A stretch of DNA of 64,000 nt from the NCBI GenBank assembly GCA_965277355.1, contig CBDICN010000002.1, positions 1,736,001 to 1,800,000 of the forward strand, in the 5' to 3' direction. The first letter of the stretch is position 1; every line of letters starts with the position of its first letter. Positions 50,900 through 60,430 of this stretch are shown in pieces. Position numbers and translations under genes: made by a program. Source of the DNA: RH-AL1 sp965277355. GTDB taxonomy: Bacteria; Pseudomonadota; Alphaproteobacteria; Rhizobiales; Beijerinckiaceae. A model generated the notes under the pieces. That model was given only the letters and a program-made list of their open reading frames with translations. It had not been told where the DNA came from and did not search any database.

Positions 50900-51547
50900 C
50901 TACTGCTCGCGTGCGCCGCCAATCGGCCGGGAGCCGCTAGGCCGCGCCTGCTCCGCCATCGCCGGCAACGGCTTCTCGCGGCCGCGGCAGGACCATTCGT
51001 GCCGGTCCAGCTTGAAGAAGTCGCACGGGTGCTGGCCGCCCCGCGCCGGCAGGTACTTGAGACCGGTGTCGCCAAGCGCGAAGCCGCACTTCTCCAGGAC
51101 ATGTCGTGAGGGCGGGTTGATGATGCGGCTCGTCGCGACGATGAGGCGGGCTTCCGTCAGGTTGAAGACAGCGTCGACGAGGGCGTGCGTCGCCTCGGTC
51201 GCGTAGCCTTGCCCGGTGTGGCTCGGCGCGACGACGTAGCCGATCTCGACCTCGCGGCTGTCCGAAGCCTGCGCACTGACGAAGCCGACGACGGTGCGCG
51301 CCTTGTTCTTCAGCGTCACGGCTAGGATCAGGCCCTCGCCAGAGGCTGTTGCCGCTCGCGCGGCGAGGATGAAGCGTTCCGCCTCGCCCGGTGGGTACGG
51401 ATGCGGAATCGACGCTGTCATCTGCGCGACCGCCTCGAGGCTCGCGATCCCAGTAATCGCATGAGCGTCGGACGCGCGCAACCATCGCAGCCAGAGACGT
51501 GGAGTCTCCAGCCTGAAGATGTCGTCGCAGCTAATATCCGGAAACAT
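50900..51547 (-). CDS. GNAT-family N-acetyltransferase
   Basis: A 215-residue acetyltransferase of the RimJ/RimL-like group: LETPRLWLRWLRASDAHAIT, VVAPSHTGQGYATEATHALV (acetyl-CoA loop) and ILINPPSRHVLEKCGF-like RIINPPSRHVLEKCGFALGD. A basic/Pro-rich tail of about 30 residues follows. In Hyphomicrobiales a GNAT gene of this type follows rpmA and precedes obg; here rpmA is upstream as expected but the IS630 element takes the place of obg. Start ATG 51547 rests on homology. Confidence 0.86.
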   Translation of the reverse strand: MFPDISCDDIFRLETPRLWLRWLRASDAHAITGIASLEAVAQMTASIPHPYPPGEAERFILAARAATASGEGLILAVTLKNKARTVVGFVSAQASDSREVEIGYVVAPSHTGQGYATEATHALVDAVFNLTEARLIVATSRIINPPSRHVLEKCGFALGDTGLKYLPARGGQHPCDFFKLDRHEWSCRGREKPLPAMAEQARPSGSRPIGGAREQ

Positions 51548-51621
51548 GGCCAAGGCTCCGGCCGGAGATCGATCGCGGGCCCGTCCAGAAAGGAGAAGCC
51601 GGCGTCCCGGCCGACTTAACT

Positions 51622-51906
51622 CTACTCCACCGCTACGGCCGGAGCGGCATTGTCCATAGCGATCACGTGGACGAAGGCGCGACCATTGGCTTTTGTAATG
51701 AACTTCACCATTCCTTCCGCCTTCGCGAACAAGGTGTGGTCGACGCCCATTCCGACGTTTGCGCCGGGATGCCATTTCGTGCCGCGCTGGCGGATGATGA
51801 TGTTGCCGCCGATCACGCGCTCGCCGCCAAATTTCTTTACGCCAAGGCGGCGCCCGTCTGAGTCGCGGCCGTTGCGGGACGAGCCGCCCGCCTTCTTGTG
51901 TGCCAT
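51622..51906 (-). CDS. rpmA: 50S ribosomal protein L27
   Basis: A 94-residue ribosomal protein starting MAHKKAGGSSRNGRDSDGRR and containing FGGERVIGGNIIIRQRGTKW; the N-terminus reaches the peptidyl-transferase centre. No leader extension. It follows rplU on the same strand by a 75-bp gap. Confidence 0.98.
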   Translation of the reverse strand: MAHKKAGGSSRNGRDSDGRRLGVKKFGGERVIGGNIIIRQRGTKWHPGANVGMGVDHTLFAKAEGMVKFITKANGRAFVHVIAMDNAAPAVAVE

Positions 51907-51981
51907 CCTAGTGCTCCGAGGTCAGGGGCCTGGAGCCGACCTGCCTTTATGAATGATGAGCATGCCATGCAATGTGCGGCG

Positions 51982-52290
51982 TCAGCCGAGTTGCACGATC
52001 CTGACTTTGGTCAGGTCCTGCCGGTGCCCGCGCTTACGCTTGGAATTCTGCCGTCGCCGCTTTTTGAAGGCGATCACCTTGGGACCGCGCTCATGCCCGA
52101 CGATCTCGCCCGTGACGGTCGCGCCGGCGATGAACGGCGAACCGACCGTCGTCTCCCCGTCGCCGACGAGCATCAGCACGCTGTCGAAGGTCACCCTGGC
52201 GCCCGGCTCACCGGCCAGGCTCATGACCGTAATCGTATCGTCGGCAGAAACAGAATACTGCTTGCCGCCGGTCTTAATGACCGCGAACAT
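51982..52290 (-). CDS. rplU: 50S ribosomal protein L21
   Basis: A 102-residue protein: MFAVIKTGGKQYSVSADDTI, then VGSPFIAGATVTGEIVGHER and KVIAFKKRRRQNSKRKRGHR. The start at ATG 52290 gives the family N-terminus. First gene of the rplU-rpmA-GNAT transcript. Confidence 0.98.
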   Translation of the reverse strand: MFAVIKTGGKQYSVSADDTITVMSLAGEPGARVTFDSVLMLVGDGETTVGSPFIAGATVTGEIVGHERGPKVIAFKKRRRQNSKRKRGHRQDLTKVRIVQLG

Positions 52291-52732
52291 AAAATCCTCG
52301 ACGCCTCTCCGATCTTTCCACGCCACAGCGACGGTGATCGGCTTCTTGATGTTCTTGATTCTACGTCGACCGCAGGCAAACGTACGCAAGAAGAACTAGC
52401 GACGACCTCCACGAATGTCAACGAAGCGACTCCGCCGCGGTGCCGTCGCGGATCACCAGCAGGCAAGCCGCTACAAGCCACTGTGGAGGGCTTCGCGACC
52501 GGACGCGCGGCGGCGGCCTCGAGCGGGCCAAGATCATGCGCAAGGCGGCGGACTCGCGGAAGGCGTCACGACCTAAACATGGCCGGCGAAGCTCGACCGT
52601 CCCTACGTGGATAGCCGGCACAAAGATTGGCGACGTGTGTTGACCCTTGGCCTTTCACGGCCGCTGGTCTCCTCGACGAGGCGACGCTATGCCGGCCGTC
52701 GCATCCGGCTCTCAAATCGAAGGACGACCCGC
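52291..52732. other. Divergent upstream region of rplU and an MFS gene
   Basis: About 440 bp without a convincing gene. It should contain the rplU promoter and 5' leader; no clear L21-leader structure could be confirmed by eye. The long plus-strand frame from 52607 is an N-terminal over-extension of the MFS gene. Confidence 0.5.
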
Positions 52733-53941
52733 TTGAGCCAAGCCTCCGCTGCCCCGGCGCGTCGCTGGGCGATGCTCGCGATGGTCGGGGCCGCGCTCAT
52801 CTTGTCGATGACGACGTGGTTCTCGGCGACCGCGATCCTGCCGGAGCTGCAGCGCACCTTCCGGCTCTCAGCCGGCGGTGCGTCGTGGCTGACGAACGCG
52901 GTACAGATCGGCTTCGTCGTCGCGGCGCTCGGGCTCAGCATCTCGGGGCTGGTAGACGTGCTGCCGATCCGGCTGGTGATGGCGGTCTCCGCGCTGATCG
53001 CCGCCGCATCCAACGTGGTGGTTCTCGTGGTCCCGGACGCGGCCTCGCTGTTCGCCGCCCGCTTCGTGACAGGGATGGCGCTCGCCGGCGTCTACCCGCC
53101 GGCGCTGAAACTCATCGCGAGTTGGTTCACGCGCGGGCGCGGGCTGGCGATGGGCATCGCCGTAGGCGCGTTGACGCTCGGCTCGTCGGGACCCTACCTC
53201 GTCAAGGCGCTCGGCGCCCGGCTCGACTGGCGGATCGTGGTCGTCGTGTCGTCCGCCGCGGCACTGGGTAGCGCCGTCGTCCTGCTGCTGTTCGTGGTCG
53301 AAGGCCCGCACGCGGGCGAGCGCCCGCCCTTCCGGCTGAACCGCATCGCCGTGGTGCTGCGCGATCCCGTGCTGGCGCTGGCCAACCTCGGCTATTACGG
53401 GCATATGTGGGAGCTCTACGCAGTCTGGGCCTGGTTCCTCACCTATGCCGGCCACGCCCATCGCGGTACCATGTCCGCACCGTTGCTCACGTTTCTCGTC
53501 ATCGCGGTCGGTGCGCTGGGCTGCTTCTGCGGCGGCGCGCTCGCCGATCGCATCGGGCGCACCGCCACGACGGCGCTGATGATGGCGCTGTCGGGCAGCT
53601 GCGCGGTGACGGTCGGCGTTGCCTTCGACGGGCCGTCCTGGCTGTTCGTGTCGATTGCGCTGGTATGGGGTTTCTCCGTCATCGCCGATTCCGCGCAATT
53701 CTCCGCGATGGCAACGGAGCTCAGCGATCAGGCCAGCGTCGGCGCGGCTCTGGCGCTCCAGGTCGGCATCGGTTTCGCGCTCACGATCGTCTCGATCCGC
53801 CTCACGCCGCTGCTTGCCGGCGCCATCGGCTGGCGCTGGACCTTCCTCATGCTAGCGCCGGGACCCTTCGTCGGCGCCGCCGCGATGCTGGCGCTGCGCA
53901 CCCTGCCGCGGGCGACGGCCATCGCCAACGGACGGCGCTAG
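52733..53941 (+). CDS. MFS transporter (nitrate/nitrite or CynX-like group)
   Basis: A 402-residue carrier with twelve hydrophobic segments: MLAMVGAALILSMTTWFSAT, PELQRTFRLSAGGASWLTNA and FVTGMALAGVYPPALKLIAS. Such N-terminal patterns are seen in MFS_1 permeases of metabolite or cyanate type. TTG 52733 preceded by AAGGACG is a better start than codons up to 52607. Substrate unknown. Confidence 0.82.
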   Translation: MSQASAAPARRWAMLAMVGAALILSMTTWFSATAILPELQRTFRLSAGGASWLTNAVQIGFVVAALGLSISGLVDVLPIRLVMAVSALIAAASNVVVLVVPDAASLFAARFVTGMALAGVYPPALKLIASWFTRGRGLAMGIAVGALTLGSSGPYLVKALGARLDWRIVVVVSSAAALGSAVVLLLFVVEGPHAGERPPFRLNRIAVVLRDPVLALANLGYYGHMWELYAVWAWFLTYAGHAHRGTMSAPLLTFLVIAVGALGCFCGGALADRIGRTATTALMMALSGSCAVTVGVAFDGPSWLFVSIALVWGFSVIADSAQFSAMATELSDQASVGAALALQVGIGFALTIVSIRLTPLLAGAIGWRWTFLMLAPGPFVGAAAMLALRTLPRATAIANGRR

Positions 53942-54099
53942 CCGGGCGACCGCACGCGGCGATCACGATCGAACGCCGAGAATGCGACGACGTGGCGCCC
54001 CGTCGCTCGCCGAACCGGGTTAGGGTTCGGTAGCGACCCTCGTCTGCCATGCCGCTTGAAGCGGATCGTGAAGAGCGGATCATCAAGAAAGGATGCCGC

Positions 54100-55305
54100 G
54101 TGCGGGCGAGAACCACGCTCGACGCTCTCAATTTCGCTCTCGCGGGGGCACGCGAAGGCTTCGGACCCTTCCTCGGCGTGTACCTTCAGGCGACCGGGTT
54201 CGATCCGGCGGCGACGGGGATCGCGATGGCGATCGCCGGGGCGAGCGGACTCGTTGCGACGACGCCGCTCGGTGCGCTTATCGACCATACCGAACGCAAG
54301 CGCCTCGCGATGGTGCTCGCGGTCGCCGCCATCGCGGTCGGCGCCGTCGTGATCGTACTGGCTCGCTCGGTGTGGATCATCGGCGCCGCGCAAGCCCTGA
54401 TCGGCGTCGGCGACACGACGATCGCCCCGCTCGTCTCCGCGCTCACGCTCGGCGTCGTCGGCCAGGCCCTATTCTGCACGCGCATGGCCCGCAACGAGGC
54501 GTTCAACCATGCCGGCAATGCCGCGAACGCGGCCTTTGCCGCCGTGCTCGGCTACTACCTCGGGCTCGGCACCGTCGCGATCGCCATCGTCATGATGGCT
54601 TTGGTGTCCTCCTTGGCGGTGTCGTGGCTGAAGCTCGCGGATATCGACCATGTCGCCGCACGGAGCGGCGAGCGCGACGAGCGCTCGACCGTCCGCGCGC
54701 TGCTCGCCAACCACGGGCTCCTGCTGCTAGCCTTCACCGTGATGATGTTCCAGACCGCGAACGGCGCCATGCTGCCCTTCCTGGCCCAGGCGCGTACCGC
54801 TGCCGGCGGCGATCCGAGCATCACCACCGGCGTGATGGTCGTCGTCGCCCGCGTCGCGATGGTCGGCGCGGCGATGGGAGCGCCCTGGCTCGCCGCGTGG
54901 CGCGGTTACGCCGGGATGATGACCCTCTCGCTGCTCGCGGTCGTGATGCGCGGTGCGCTCGCCTATTACGCCGCAACCTGGGCCGTCATCCTGCCGGTAC
55001 AGCTCCTCGAAGGGGTGTCGATGGGCCTCGCCAGTGTCGCCATCCCGGCGCTGAGCGCCGAGGTGATGTCCGGCACCGGGAGGGCCGGCGCCGGGCTCGG
55101 CGCGGTACTTACCACCTTCGGGCTCGGCGCGACCTTCAGCCCGCTCGTTGCCGGTTTCGCGGCGCAGCGGACCGGGTTTCCGGCCTCTTTCCTCGTGCTC
55201 GGGCTGATCGCCGGCGCCGGGCTCGTCGTGTGGACGCTGGCGCGCCGGCTCGTCGGCACGATTGGCTTTGCGGCGACGACGGCCCCGGCCGCGGACGCCG
55301 GGTGA
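54100..55305 (+). CDS. MFS transporter
   Basis: A 401-residue carrier. The first segment (LDALNFALAGAREGFGPFLG) and the loop GALIDHTERKRL mark an MFS_1 fold with a compact first cytosolic loop. GTG 54100 lies 7 bp after AAAGGA, a strong ribosome site; ATG 54049 upstream has none. Its stop overlaps the start of the next MFS gene (GTGA), so both are made together. Substrate unknown. Confidence 0.82.
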   Translation: MRARTTLDALNFALAGAREGFGPFLGVYLQATGFDPAATGIAMAIAGASGLVATTPLGALIDHTERKRLAMVLAVAAIAVGAVVIVLARSVWIIGAAQALIGVGDTTIAPLVSALTLGVVGQALFCTRMARNEAFNHAGNAANAAFAAVLGYYLGLGTVAIAIVMMALVSSLAVSWLKLADIDHVAARSGERDERSTVRALLANHGLLLLAFTVMMFQTANGAMLPFLAQARTAAGGDPSITTGVMVVVARVAMVGAAMGAPWLAAWRGYAGMMTLSLLAVVMRGALAYYAATWAVILPVQLLEGVSMGLASVAIPALSAEVMSGTGRAGAGLGAVLTTFGLGATFSPLVAGFAAQRTGFPASFLVLGLIAGAGLVVWTLARRLVGTIGFAATTAPAADAG

Positions 55306-56495
55306 CCGCGGCGCACGAGACGCGGGCCGGCTGGCGCCACGTCGCGGCGAGCTCCTTCCCGGCACTCGTCGTGCTCTACCTCGCCCTGTTCGGCGCCTAC
55401 GGGACCGAGTCGCCTTTCTTCCCGTCCTTCCTGTCGCGCCGCGGCCTCAGCAGCGCCGACATCGGCATCGTGCTCTCGGCCGGCACCGTGGTGCGGCTTC
55501 TGACCGGGCCGCTGATCGGCGTCATGGCGGATTTTCTCGGCACGCGGCTCGTTTTGGCGGCGGCGGCGATCGGGTCCGGCACGATCATCCTGCTTTATCT
55601 CGCAGGCGCGAGTTTCTGGCCGCTGCTCCTCGTCTGTCTGCTTCATTCCGTGGTGACGGCGCCGCTCAGCCCGCTCGCGGACGCGCTCGCGCTCAACGCC
55701 AGCGCTCGCGAAGGCGCTTTCCCGTACGGCTGGGTGCGCGGCATCGGCTCCGCCGGCTTCATCCTGGGCACGCTGGCGAGCGGCGCCATCGTGGCGCGGT
55801 TCGGCACCGACAGCATCATCGTCGCGGCGGCCGTGCTGTTCCTCTTGATGGGGGCTCCGATCCCGAGGCTGCCGCCCTCGGTGCCGGCGAGCGCGGCGGC
55901 AGCACGCGGCGGCATCCTCACGCTCCTGGCGATCCCGCTGTTTCGCCTCCTCCTCATCATCGCCGGGCTCGTCATCGGCAGCCACGCCATGAACGACACG
56001 TTCACGGTGATCCACTGGCGGGAGGCGGGCGTCTCGCCGACCACGATCAGCGTGCTCTGGTCGGAATCGGTGGCTTCGGAGATCGTCGTCTTCGTCGTCC
56101 TCGGCCCACTGCTGCTGCGGCGACTGGGGCCGGGCCGTTGCGCGGCGATCTCGGCCGTCGCCGGCATCCTGCGCTGGGGCGTGCTCGGCGCGACCACCGC
56201 AGTGGTGCCGATCGCCGCGGTGCAACTGCTCCACGGCCTGACCTTCTCGCTGATGCATCTCGCCTGCATGCAGGTCATCGCCGCGGTCGTGCCGGAGCGG
56301 CTGTCGGCGACGGCGCAGACGCTCTACGGCACGCTTTGCCTCGGCATCGCATCGGCTGCGCTCACCTTCCTGTCCGGCGAACTCTACGGCAAGCTCGGCG
56401 CTCACGCCTTCTGGCTGATGGCAGGACTGTGCCTCGTCGCCCTGCCGCTGGCGGCGAGGCTGAAGCAGCCCGAAGCCGCCGCGTCCGCCGCCTGA
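55302..56495 (+). CDS. MFS transporter, MFS_1-like (HcaT/phenylpropionate-carrier group)
   Basis: A 397-residue carrier. FGAYGTESPFFPSFLSRRGL at the start, GPLIGVMADFLGTRLVLAAA, and LLHGLTFSLMHLACMQVIAA near the end match MFS_1-like carriers related to HcaT. GTG 55302 overlaps the upstream stop. Two MFS genes in direct coupling with different subfamilies could act on one substrate and its product, but this is speculation. Confidence 0.82.
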   Translation: MTAAHETRAGWRHVAASSFPALVVLYLALFGAYGTESPFFPSFLSRRGLSSADIGIVLSAGTVVRLLTGPLIGVMADFLGTRLVLAAAAIGSGTIILLYLAGASFWPLLLVCLLHSVVTAPLSPLADALALNASAREGAFPYGWVRGIGSAGFILGTLASGAIVARFGTDSIIVAAAVLFLLMGAPIPRLPPSVPASAAAARGGILTLLAIPLFRLLLIIAGLVIGSHAMNDTFTVIHWREAGVSPTTISVLWSESVASEIVVFVVLGPLLLRRLGPGRCAAISAVAGILRWGVLGATTAVVPIAAVQLLHGLTFSLMHLACMQVIAAVVPERLSATAQTLYGTLCLGIASAALTFLSGELYGKLGAHAFWLMAGLCLVALPLAARLKQPEAAASAA

Positions 56496-56545
56496 GCCGT
56501 CGGAGGTTGCCGGCTCGATCAGCGGGGATGGCGCGGCCCCTGCCC

Positions 56546-57571
56546 TCAGGCTGCCGCGTTCTCCGACGTGTCCGACCACTGCCCCAGCGTGGCGAGGCCG
56601 TTCATGCGGGCGCGATGGTCGAAGGCCTTCTGGCCGACGATTTCCTGCTCCTTCTTGCCGGACCAGGCGTGCTGGGCGGCGGCTTGCAAGGCGCGGCCGT
56701 AAGAGAAGGTGATGGCCCACGGCTGCGGGCCAAGCTTGGCGATCGCGTCGAGGTTGGCGGTGGCTTCGATGTCGGACTGCCCGCCCGACAGGAAGGCGAT
56801 GCCCGGCACCGCGACCGGCACCGTGTCGCGAAACAGCTTGATCGTCCAGGCGGCGACCTCGTCCGGCGTCGCCCTCTTCGGGCATTCCTCGCCCGGCAAG
56901 ACCATGTTCGGCTTGAGGATCGTGCCTTCCAGGAACACGCGGTGCACAAACAGCTCCTCGTAGAGCGTCTGCAGCACCCAGCGCGTCACGTCGTAGGTCT
57001 TCTCGATCGGGTGGGTGCCGTCCATCAGCACCTCCGGCTCGACGATCGGCACGATATCGGCCGCCTGGCAGATCGCGGCGTAGCGCGCCAGCGCCTGCAT
57101 ATTGGCGCGCACCGCGCCCCAGGTCGGCAGGCCGTCGCCGATGGTGATGACGGCGCGCCACTTCGCGAATCTGGCACCGAGCTCATAGTAATCTTTCATG
57201 CGCGCCGGCAAGCCGTCCAGCCCCTCGGTGATCGTCTCCCCGGGGAAGCTCGGCATCGGATGGGCGCTTTGATCAACCTTGATGCCCGGGATCGCGCCCA
57301 TGCTCTCGATGATCTTGACGAGCGGCGTGCCGTCCTTGGCCTTCTGGCGAATGGTCTCGTCGAAGAGGATGACGCCGGAGATGTGCTCGCGCATCGCCGT
57401 CTCGGAGCGGAACATGAACTCGCGGTAGTCGCGACGATTCTCCTCGTTGTTCTCCACCTTGATGGCGTCGAACCGCTTCTTGATCGTGGTGGTGCTCTCG
57501 TCGGCGGCGAGGATCCCCTTGCCCGGAGCGACAATAGCCTTGGCGACCTTGATGAGCTGATCCTTGTTCAT
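56546..57571 (-). CDS. fba: Class I fructose-bisphosphate aldolase
   Basis: A 341-residue Schiff-base aldolase: GKGILAADESTTTIKKRFDA, FRSETAMREHISGVILFDET, the Lys-containing FLEGTILKPNMVLPG and AFLSGGQSD. Class I enzymes need no metal. Works in glycolysis/gluconeogenesis and, in autotrophs, the Calvin cycle. ATG 57571 opens MNKDQLIKVAKAIVAPG; the longer frame lacks homology. Three 14-bp repeats stand upstream. Confidence 0.96.
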   Translation of the reverse strand: MNKDQLIKVAKAIVAPGKGILAADESTTTIKKRFDAIKVENNEENRRDYREFMFRSETAMREHISGVILFDETIRQKAKDGTPLVKIIESMGAIPGIKVDQSAHPMPSFPGETITEGLDGLPARMKDYYELGARFAKWRAVITIGDGLPTWGAVRANMQALARYAAICQAADIVPIVEPEVLMDGTHPIEKTYDVTRWVLQTLYEELFVHRVFLEGTILKPNMVLPGEECPKRATPDEVAAWTIKLFRDTVPVAVPGIAFLSGGQSDIEATANLDAIAKLGPQPWAITFSYGRALQAAAQHAWSGKKEQEIVGQKAFDHRARMNGLATLGQWSDTSENAAA

Positions 57572-57591
57572 GCTGCCTCGTCCCACGTTTC

Positions 57592-57633
57592 GCGTAACAA
57601 TGTTCGCGTGACAATGTTCGCGTGACAATGCTT
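57592..57633. repeat. Three tandem 14-bp repeats upstream of fba
   Basis: gcgtaacaatgttc, gcgtgacaatgttc and gcgtgacaatgctt stand head to tail, 21-62 bp upstream of the aldolase start. The exact spacing of 14 bp is not a multiple of a helical turn, so they may be slipped-strand repeats; binding sites for a regulator are also possible. Confidence 0.75.
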
Positions 57634-57820
57634 GCCGTACCGGCGACGTCGTGCCGCGAGTCGCCCTTGGCGTCAAAACATTGAGGCGGCTGTCGCGGTT
57701 CCGGGCCGCCAGCCTGCTTCGGACGTCGGTGCGACCGCGCGAGTGTAGGGTGCGGAAGAAACGGCCCGGCTGTTGCAGCCTGCGCATAGCCACCGGGCGG
57801 CGCGGTGCTTAGGATGCGGC

Positions 57821-59083
57821 GTGCTCCAGAAAGCCATTCGACTGCCGCTCGCGCCCCGCCTCCACGATCCCGCCAGGGACGCCGCTCGCCTGCTCGGCTG
57901 GATCGGCCTCGCCACGCTGCTGGTGGGGGGGCCGCTGATCGGCGTGCTGTCCCGTCGCGCCTTGTTCATCCTTCTGCCGGTCGGCGCGGCGGTGCTCATC
58001 GCGGCCTTCCTGCTCACCGTGTCGAACCGGGGCCTCAAGACGCTGCGTGACGCGCTCGCGAGCCCGATCGGTTTGGCCGCGCTGTTCCTTGGCGCATGGA
58101 GCGGGCTGGCACTCGTCTGGACACCGTTTCCCCTGGCTGCCGCGCCGCGCTACGCGGCGCTCGTCGCGCTCGCGCTGCTGGCGACCGTGGTCATCGCACA
58201 TCTTCCCGAGCGCCGTGCCGGGCCTGCGCTCTACCTGCTGCCTGGCGGTCTCGCGATCACGGCGGCGGCCACGCTCGGGATGACGTTCGCCGGTCCGGCC
58301 TCCTTCCGCGGGGGCACCGAGTTCGACCCGTCGTTGCTCGAACGCTCCGTGCTCACCCTCGTGGTCCTGGTCTGGCCGGCGGTGGGCTCGCTTGCCGCGT
58401 TCGGCCGCTTCAAGCTCGCCGCCGCGGCCGCCGCCCTCGTCGCCGGCGTGATCAGCCTCGCCAACGCGCCGATCGCGATGGCGGTGTTCGCGCTCGGCGC
58501 GGTGACGTTCGTCGCGGCGGAGAGCAGGCCCGGCCGCGCCGCCAGGGGCGCGGCCATCGTGCTCGGCGGCCTCGTGGTGCTGGCGCCGGCGGTGCCGTTC
58601 GTGCTGGCCCCGCTTGCCTCCGCCCTCACGATGGTGGGCTCGAGTACGGTCGCGGCGATGAGCGACTGGCGCCACCTCGTCCTTGCTGACGGGCTCCATC
58701 TCGTCACAGGCCACGGGCTCGATACGGCTCGTCGCGGCGTTATGTCGGGCTATCTGCCCGCGCATACCCCGCGCACCATCCTGTTCGGGATCTGGTACGA
58801 ACTCGGCGCGCTCGGCGCGGTCGCGATGAGCGTCGTCGTCGTGCTCGGCCTGTCGGCGGCTGGCCGGATCTCGCGGCCGATCGCCCCCGCGCTCATCGCC
58901 GGGATGGTGGCGACGCTTGCGATCGTGATCTTCGGCGTGGCGACCGGGCAGCTCTGGTTCATCACCCTCGCGAGCCTCCAGGCCATCGCCTTCGGCTTGC
59001 TTTGCCGGTCGTCCTGGGGGCTCGCGCGGCCGGCCGCCGACCGGCTGGAGCAAGACCTTAGTCTTATGACCACGAGCGACTGA
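57821..59083 (+). CDS. O-antigen-ligase-like polytopic membrane protein
   Basis: A 420-residue protein with ten or more hydrophobic segments and one larger periplasmic loop around residues 265-320 (containing GHGLDTARRGVMSGY and HTPRTILFGIWYELG), the shape of WaaL/Wzy-type O-antigen ligases and polymerases (a His and Glu in this loop fit). May join glycans to lipid carriers. GTG 57821 after AGGATG is the best start; it precedes the homologous part. Substrate not decidable. Confidence 0.7.
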   Translation: MLQKAIRLPLAPRLHDPARDAARLLGWIGLATLLVGGPLIGVLSRRALFILLPVGAAVLIAAFLLTVSNRGLKTLRDALASPIGLAALFLGAWSGLALVWTPFPLAAAPRYAALVALALLATVVIAHLPERRAGPALYLLPGGLAITAAATLGMTFAGPASFRGGTEFDPSLLERSVLTLVVLVWPAVGSLAAFGRFKLAAAAAALVAGVISLANAPIAMAVFALGAVTFVAAESRPGRAARGAAIVLGGLVVLAPAVPFVLAPLASALTMVGSSTVAAMSDWRHLVLADGLHLVTGHGLDTARRGVMSGYLPAHTPRTILFGIWYELGALGAVAMSVVVVLGLSAAGRISRPIAPALIAGMVATLAIVIFGVATGQLWFITLASLQAIAFGLLCRSSWGLARPAADRLEQDLSLMTTSD

Positions 59084-59169
59084 AGCGCCCCGCCGCGGCT
59101 CGCCGGCACACCTGAAAACGCTTGGAATGTTCTTGCGGCAAAAGCCGAAGCGAGCCTAACATCCGCTTC

Positions 59170-59676
59170 ATGGTCGAGACGCTCATCACGGTTCGCAGCG
59201 CCAGGGAAGACGACGCTGTCGGCATTGCTGACGTGCATGACTCGGCTTGGCGCGACGCCTATCGCGGCATCATTCCGGGCCGCGAGCTCGAGAAGATGAT
59301 CGCCCGGCGCGGGCCGGCCTGGTGGCAGTCGGCCATCGTGCGCAAGTCACGCCTCGTGGTGCTCGACTTCGACGAGACGATCGGCGGCTACGCCAGCTAC
59401 GGCCGCAACCGCGTGCCGTCGATGCCCTACGGCGCCGAGATCTTCGAGCTTTATATCGCGCCCGAATTCCAGGGCCTCGGCTTCGGCAAGCGGCTGTTCG
59501 ACGCCGCGCGCAGCGACCTCGTCGACCACGGCTACACGTCGCTGATCGTCTGGGCGCTGGCCGACAACGAGCGCGCGATCGCCTTCTACAAGCGCCTCGG
59601 CGGGACCTTCGTGCGCGAGGCGCAGGAGAGGTTCGGTTCCGAGATGCGGCTGCGCGCGGCCTTCGCGTTCGAGTGA
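59170..59676 (+). CDS. GNAT-family N-acetyltransferase
   Basis: A 168-residue acetyltransferase: VRSAREDDAVGIADVHDSAW at the start, ELYIAPEFQGLGFGKRLFDA (acetyl-CoA loop) and ALADNERAIAFYKRLGGTFV. Acceptor unknown; resembles the RimI-like small-molecule or protein acetyltransferases. ATG 59170 begins the fold; longer frame lacks homology. Followed by ppa after 119 bp. Confidence 0.88.
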   Translation: MVETLITVRSAREDDAVGIADVHDSAWRDAYRGIIPGRELEKMIARRGPAWWQSAIVRKSRLVVLDFDETIGGYASYGRNRVPSMPYGAEIFELYIAPEFQGLGFGKRLFDAARSDLVDHGYTSLIVWALADNERAIAFYKRLGGTFVREAQERFGSEMRLRAAFAFE

Positions 59677-59795
59677 GCACGGTTCCAGCGGCCATATGGC
59701 CTTCAGGCCGCGGCTCTGTTAGGCAGCGTGCCTGAACGCAATCCAGCCCTTCGCCGTCACACGGAACGGCCGTGTGTCTGCTCGCGGAGACTTCT

Positions 59796-60329
59796 ATGCA
59801 GATCGAGAAGCTCGCCATCGGCACCAACCCGCCGGAGGACGTCAACGTCATCATCGAGGTGCCGATCGGCGGCGAGCCGATCAAATACGAGATGGACAAG
59901 GCGTCCGGCGCGCTGGTCGTCGACCGCTTTCTCTACACCTCGATGCGCTACCCCGGTAACTACGGCTTCATCCCGCATACCCTGTCGGACGACGGCGACC
60001 CCTGCGACGTCATCGTCTGCAATACGCGCGCGATCGCGCCCGGCGCCGTCATCAACTGCCGCCCGGTCGGCGTACTCCTGATGGAGGACGAGGCCGGGCG
60101 CGACGAGAAGATCATCGCCGTGCCGGCGCCGAAGCTGACGCGCCGCTACGAGCGCGTGCTGAACTACACCGATCTGCCGAACATCACGCTGGAGCAGGTC
60201 AAGCACTTCTTCGAGCACTACAAGGATCTCGAGACGACGAAGTGGGTGAAGGTTACCGGCTGGGGCGATGCGCAGCAGGCCAAGGCGATGATCGTCGATG
60301 CCATCGCCCGCGGCAAGACGGCCGGCTGA
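59796..60329 (+). CDS. ppa: Inorganic pyrophosphatase
   Basis: A 177-residue family I pyrophosphatase: MRYPGNYGFIPHTLSDDGDP followed by CDVIV (the Asp metal-binding signature) and GVLLMEDEAGRDEKIIAVPA. Removes pyrophosphate from biosynthesis. ATG 59796 has CGGAGA upstream. Length normal. Confidence 0.97.
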   Translation: MQIEKLAIGTNPPEDVNVIIEVPIGGEPIKYEMDKASGALVVDRFLYTSMRYPGNYGFIPHTLSDDGDPCDVIVCNTRAIAPGAVINCRPVGVLLMEDEAGRDEKIIAVPAPKLTRRYERVLNYTDLPNITLEQVKHFFEHYKDLETTKWVKVTGWGDAQQAKAMIVDAIARGKTAG

Positions 60330-60430
60330 TTCGCCGAACCTCGCGGGTGCGCCCTAGTGCGGCCACGCGAACGGGCGACACCGGCCGCGGTCCCGCTCGA
60401 GGCGGGCCGTTCCACCGAGACGGACATCCC

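Noticed and set aside
54093..55301. N-terminal extension of the second MFS gene by 400 codons
   Set aside because: This part is out of frame with the first MFS gene that it overlaps and has no homology; the real start is the GTG at 55302.
57592..57633. CRISPR-like repeat before fba
   Set aside because: Units are contiguous 14-mers without spacers.
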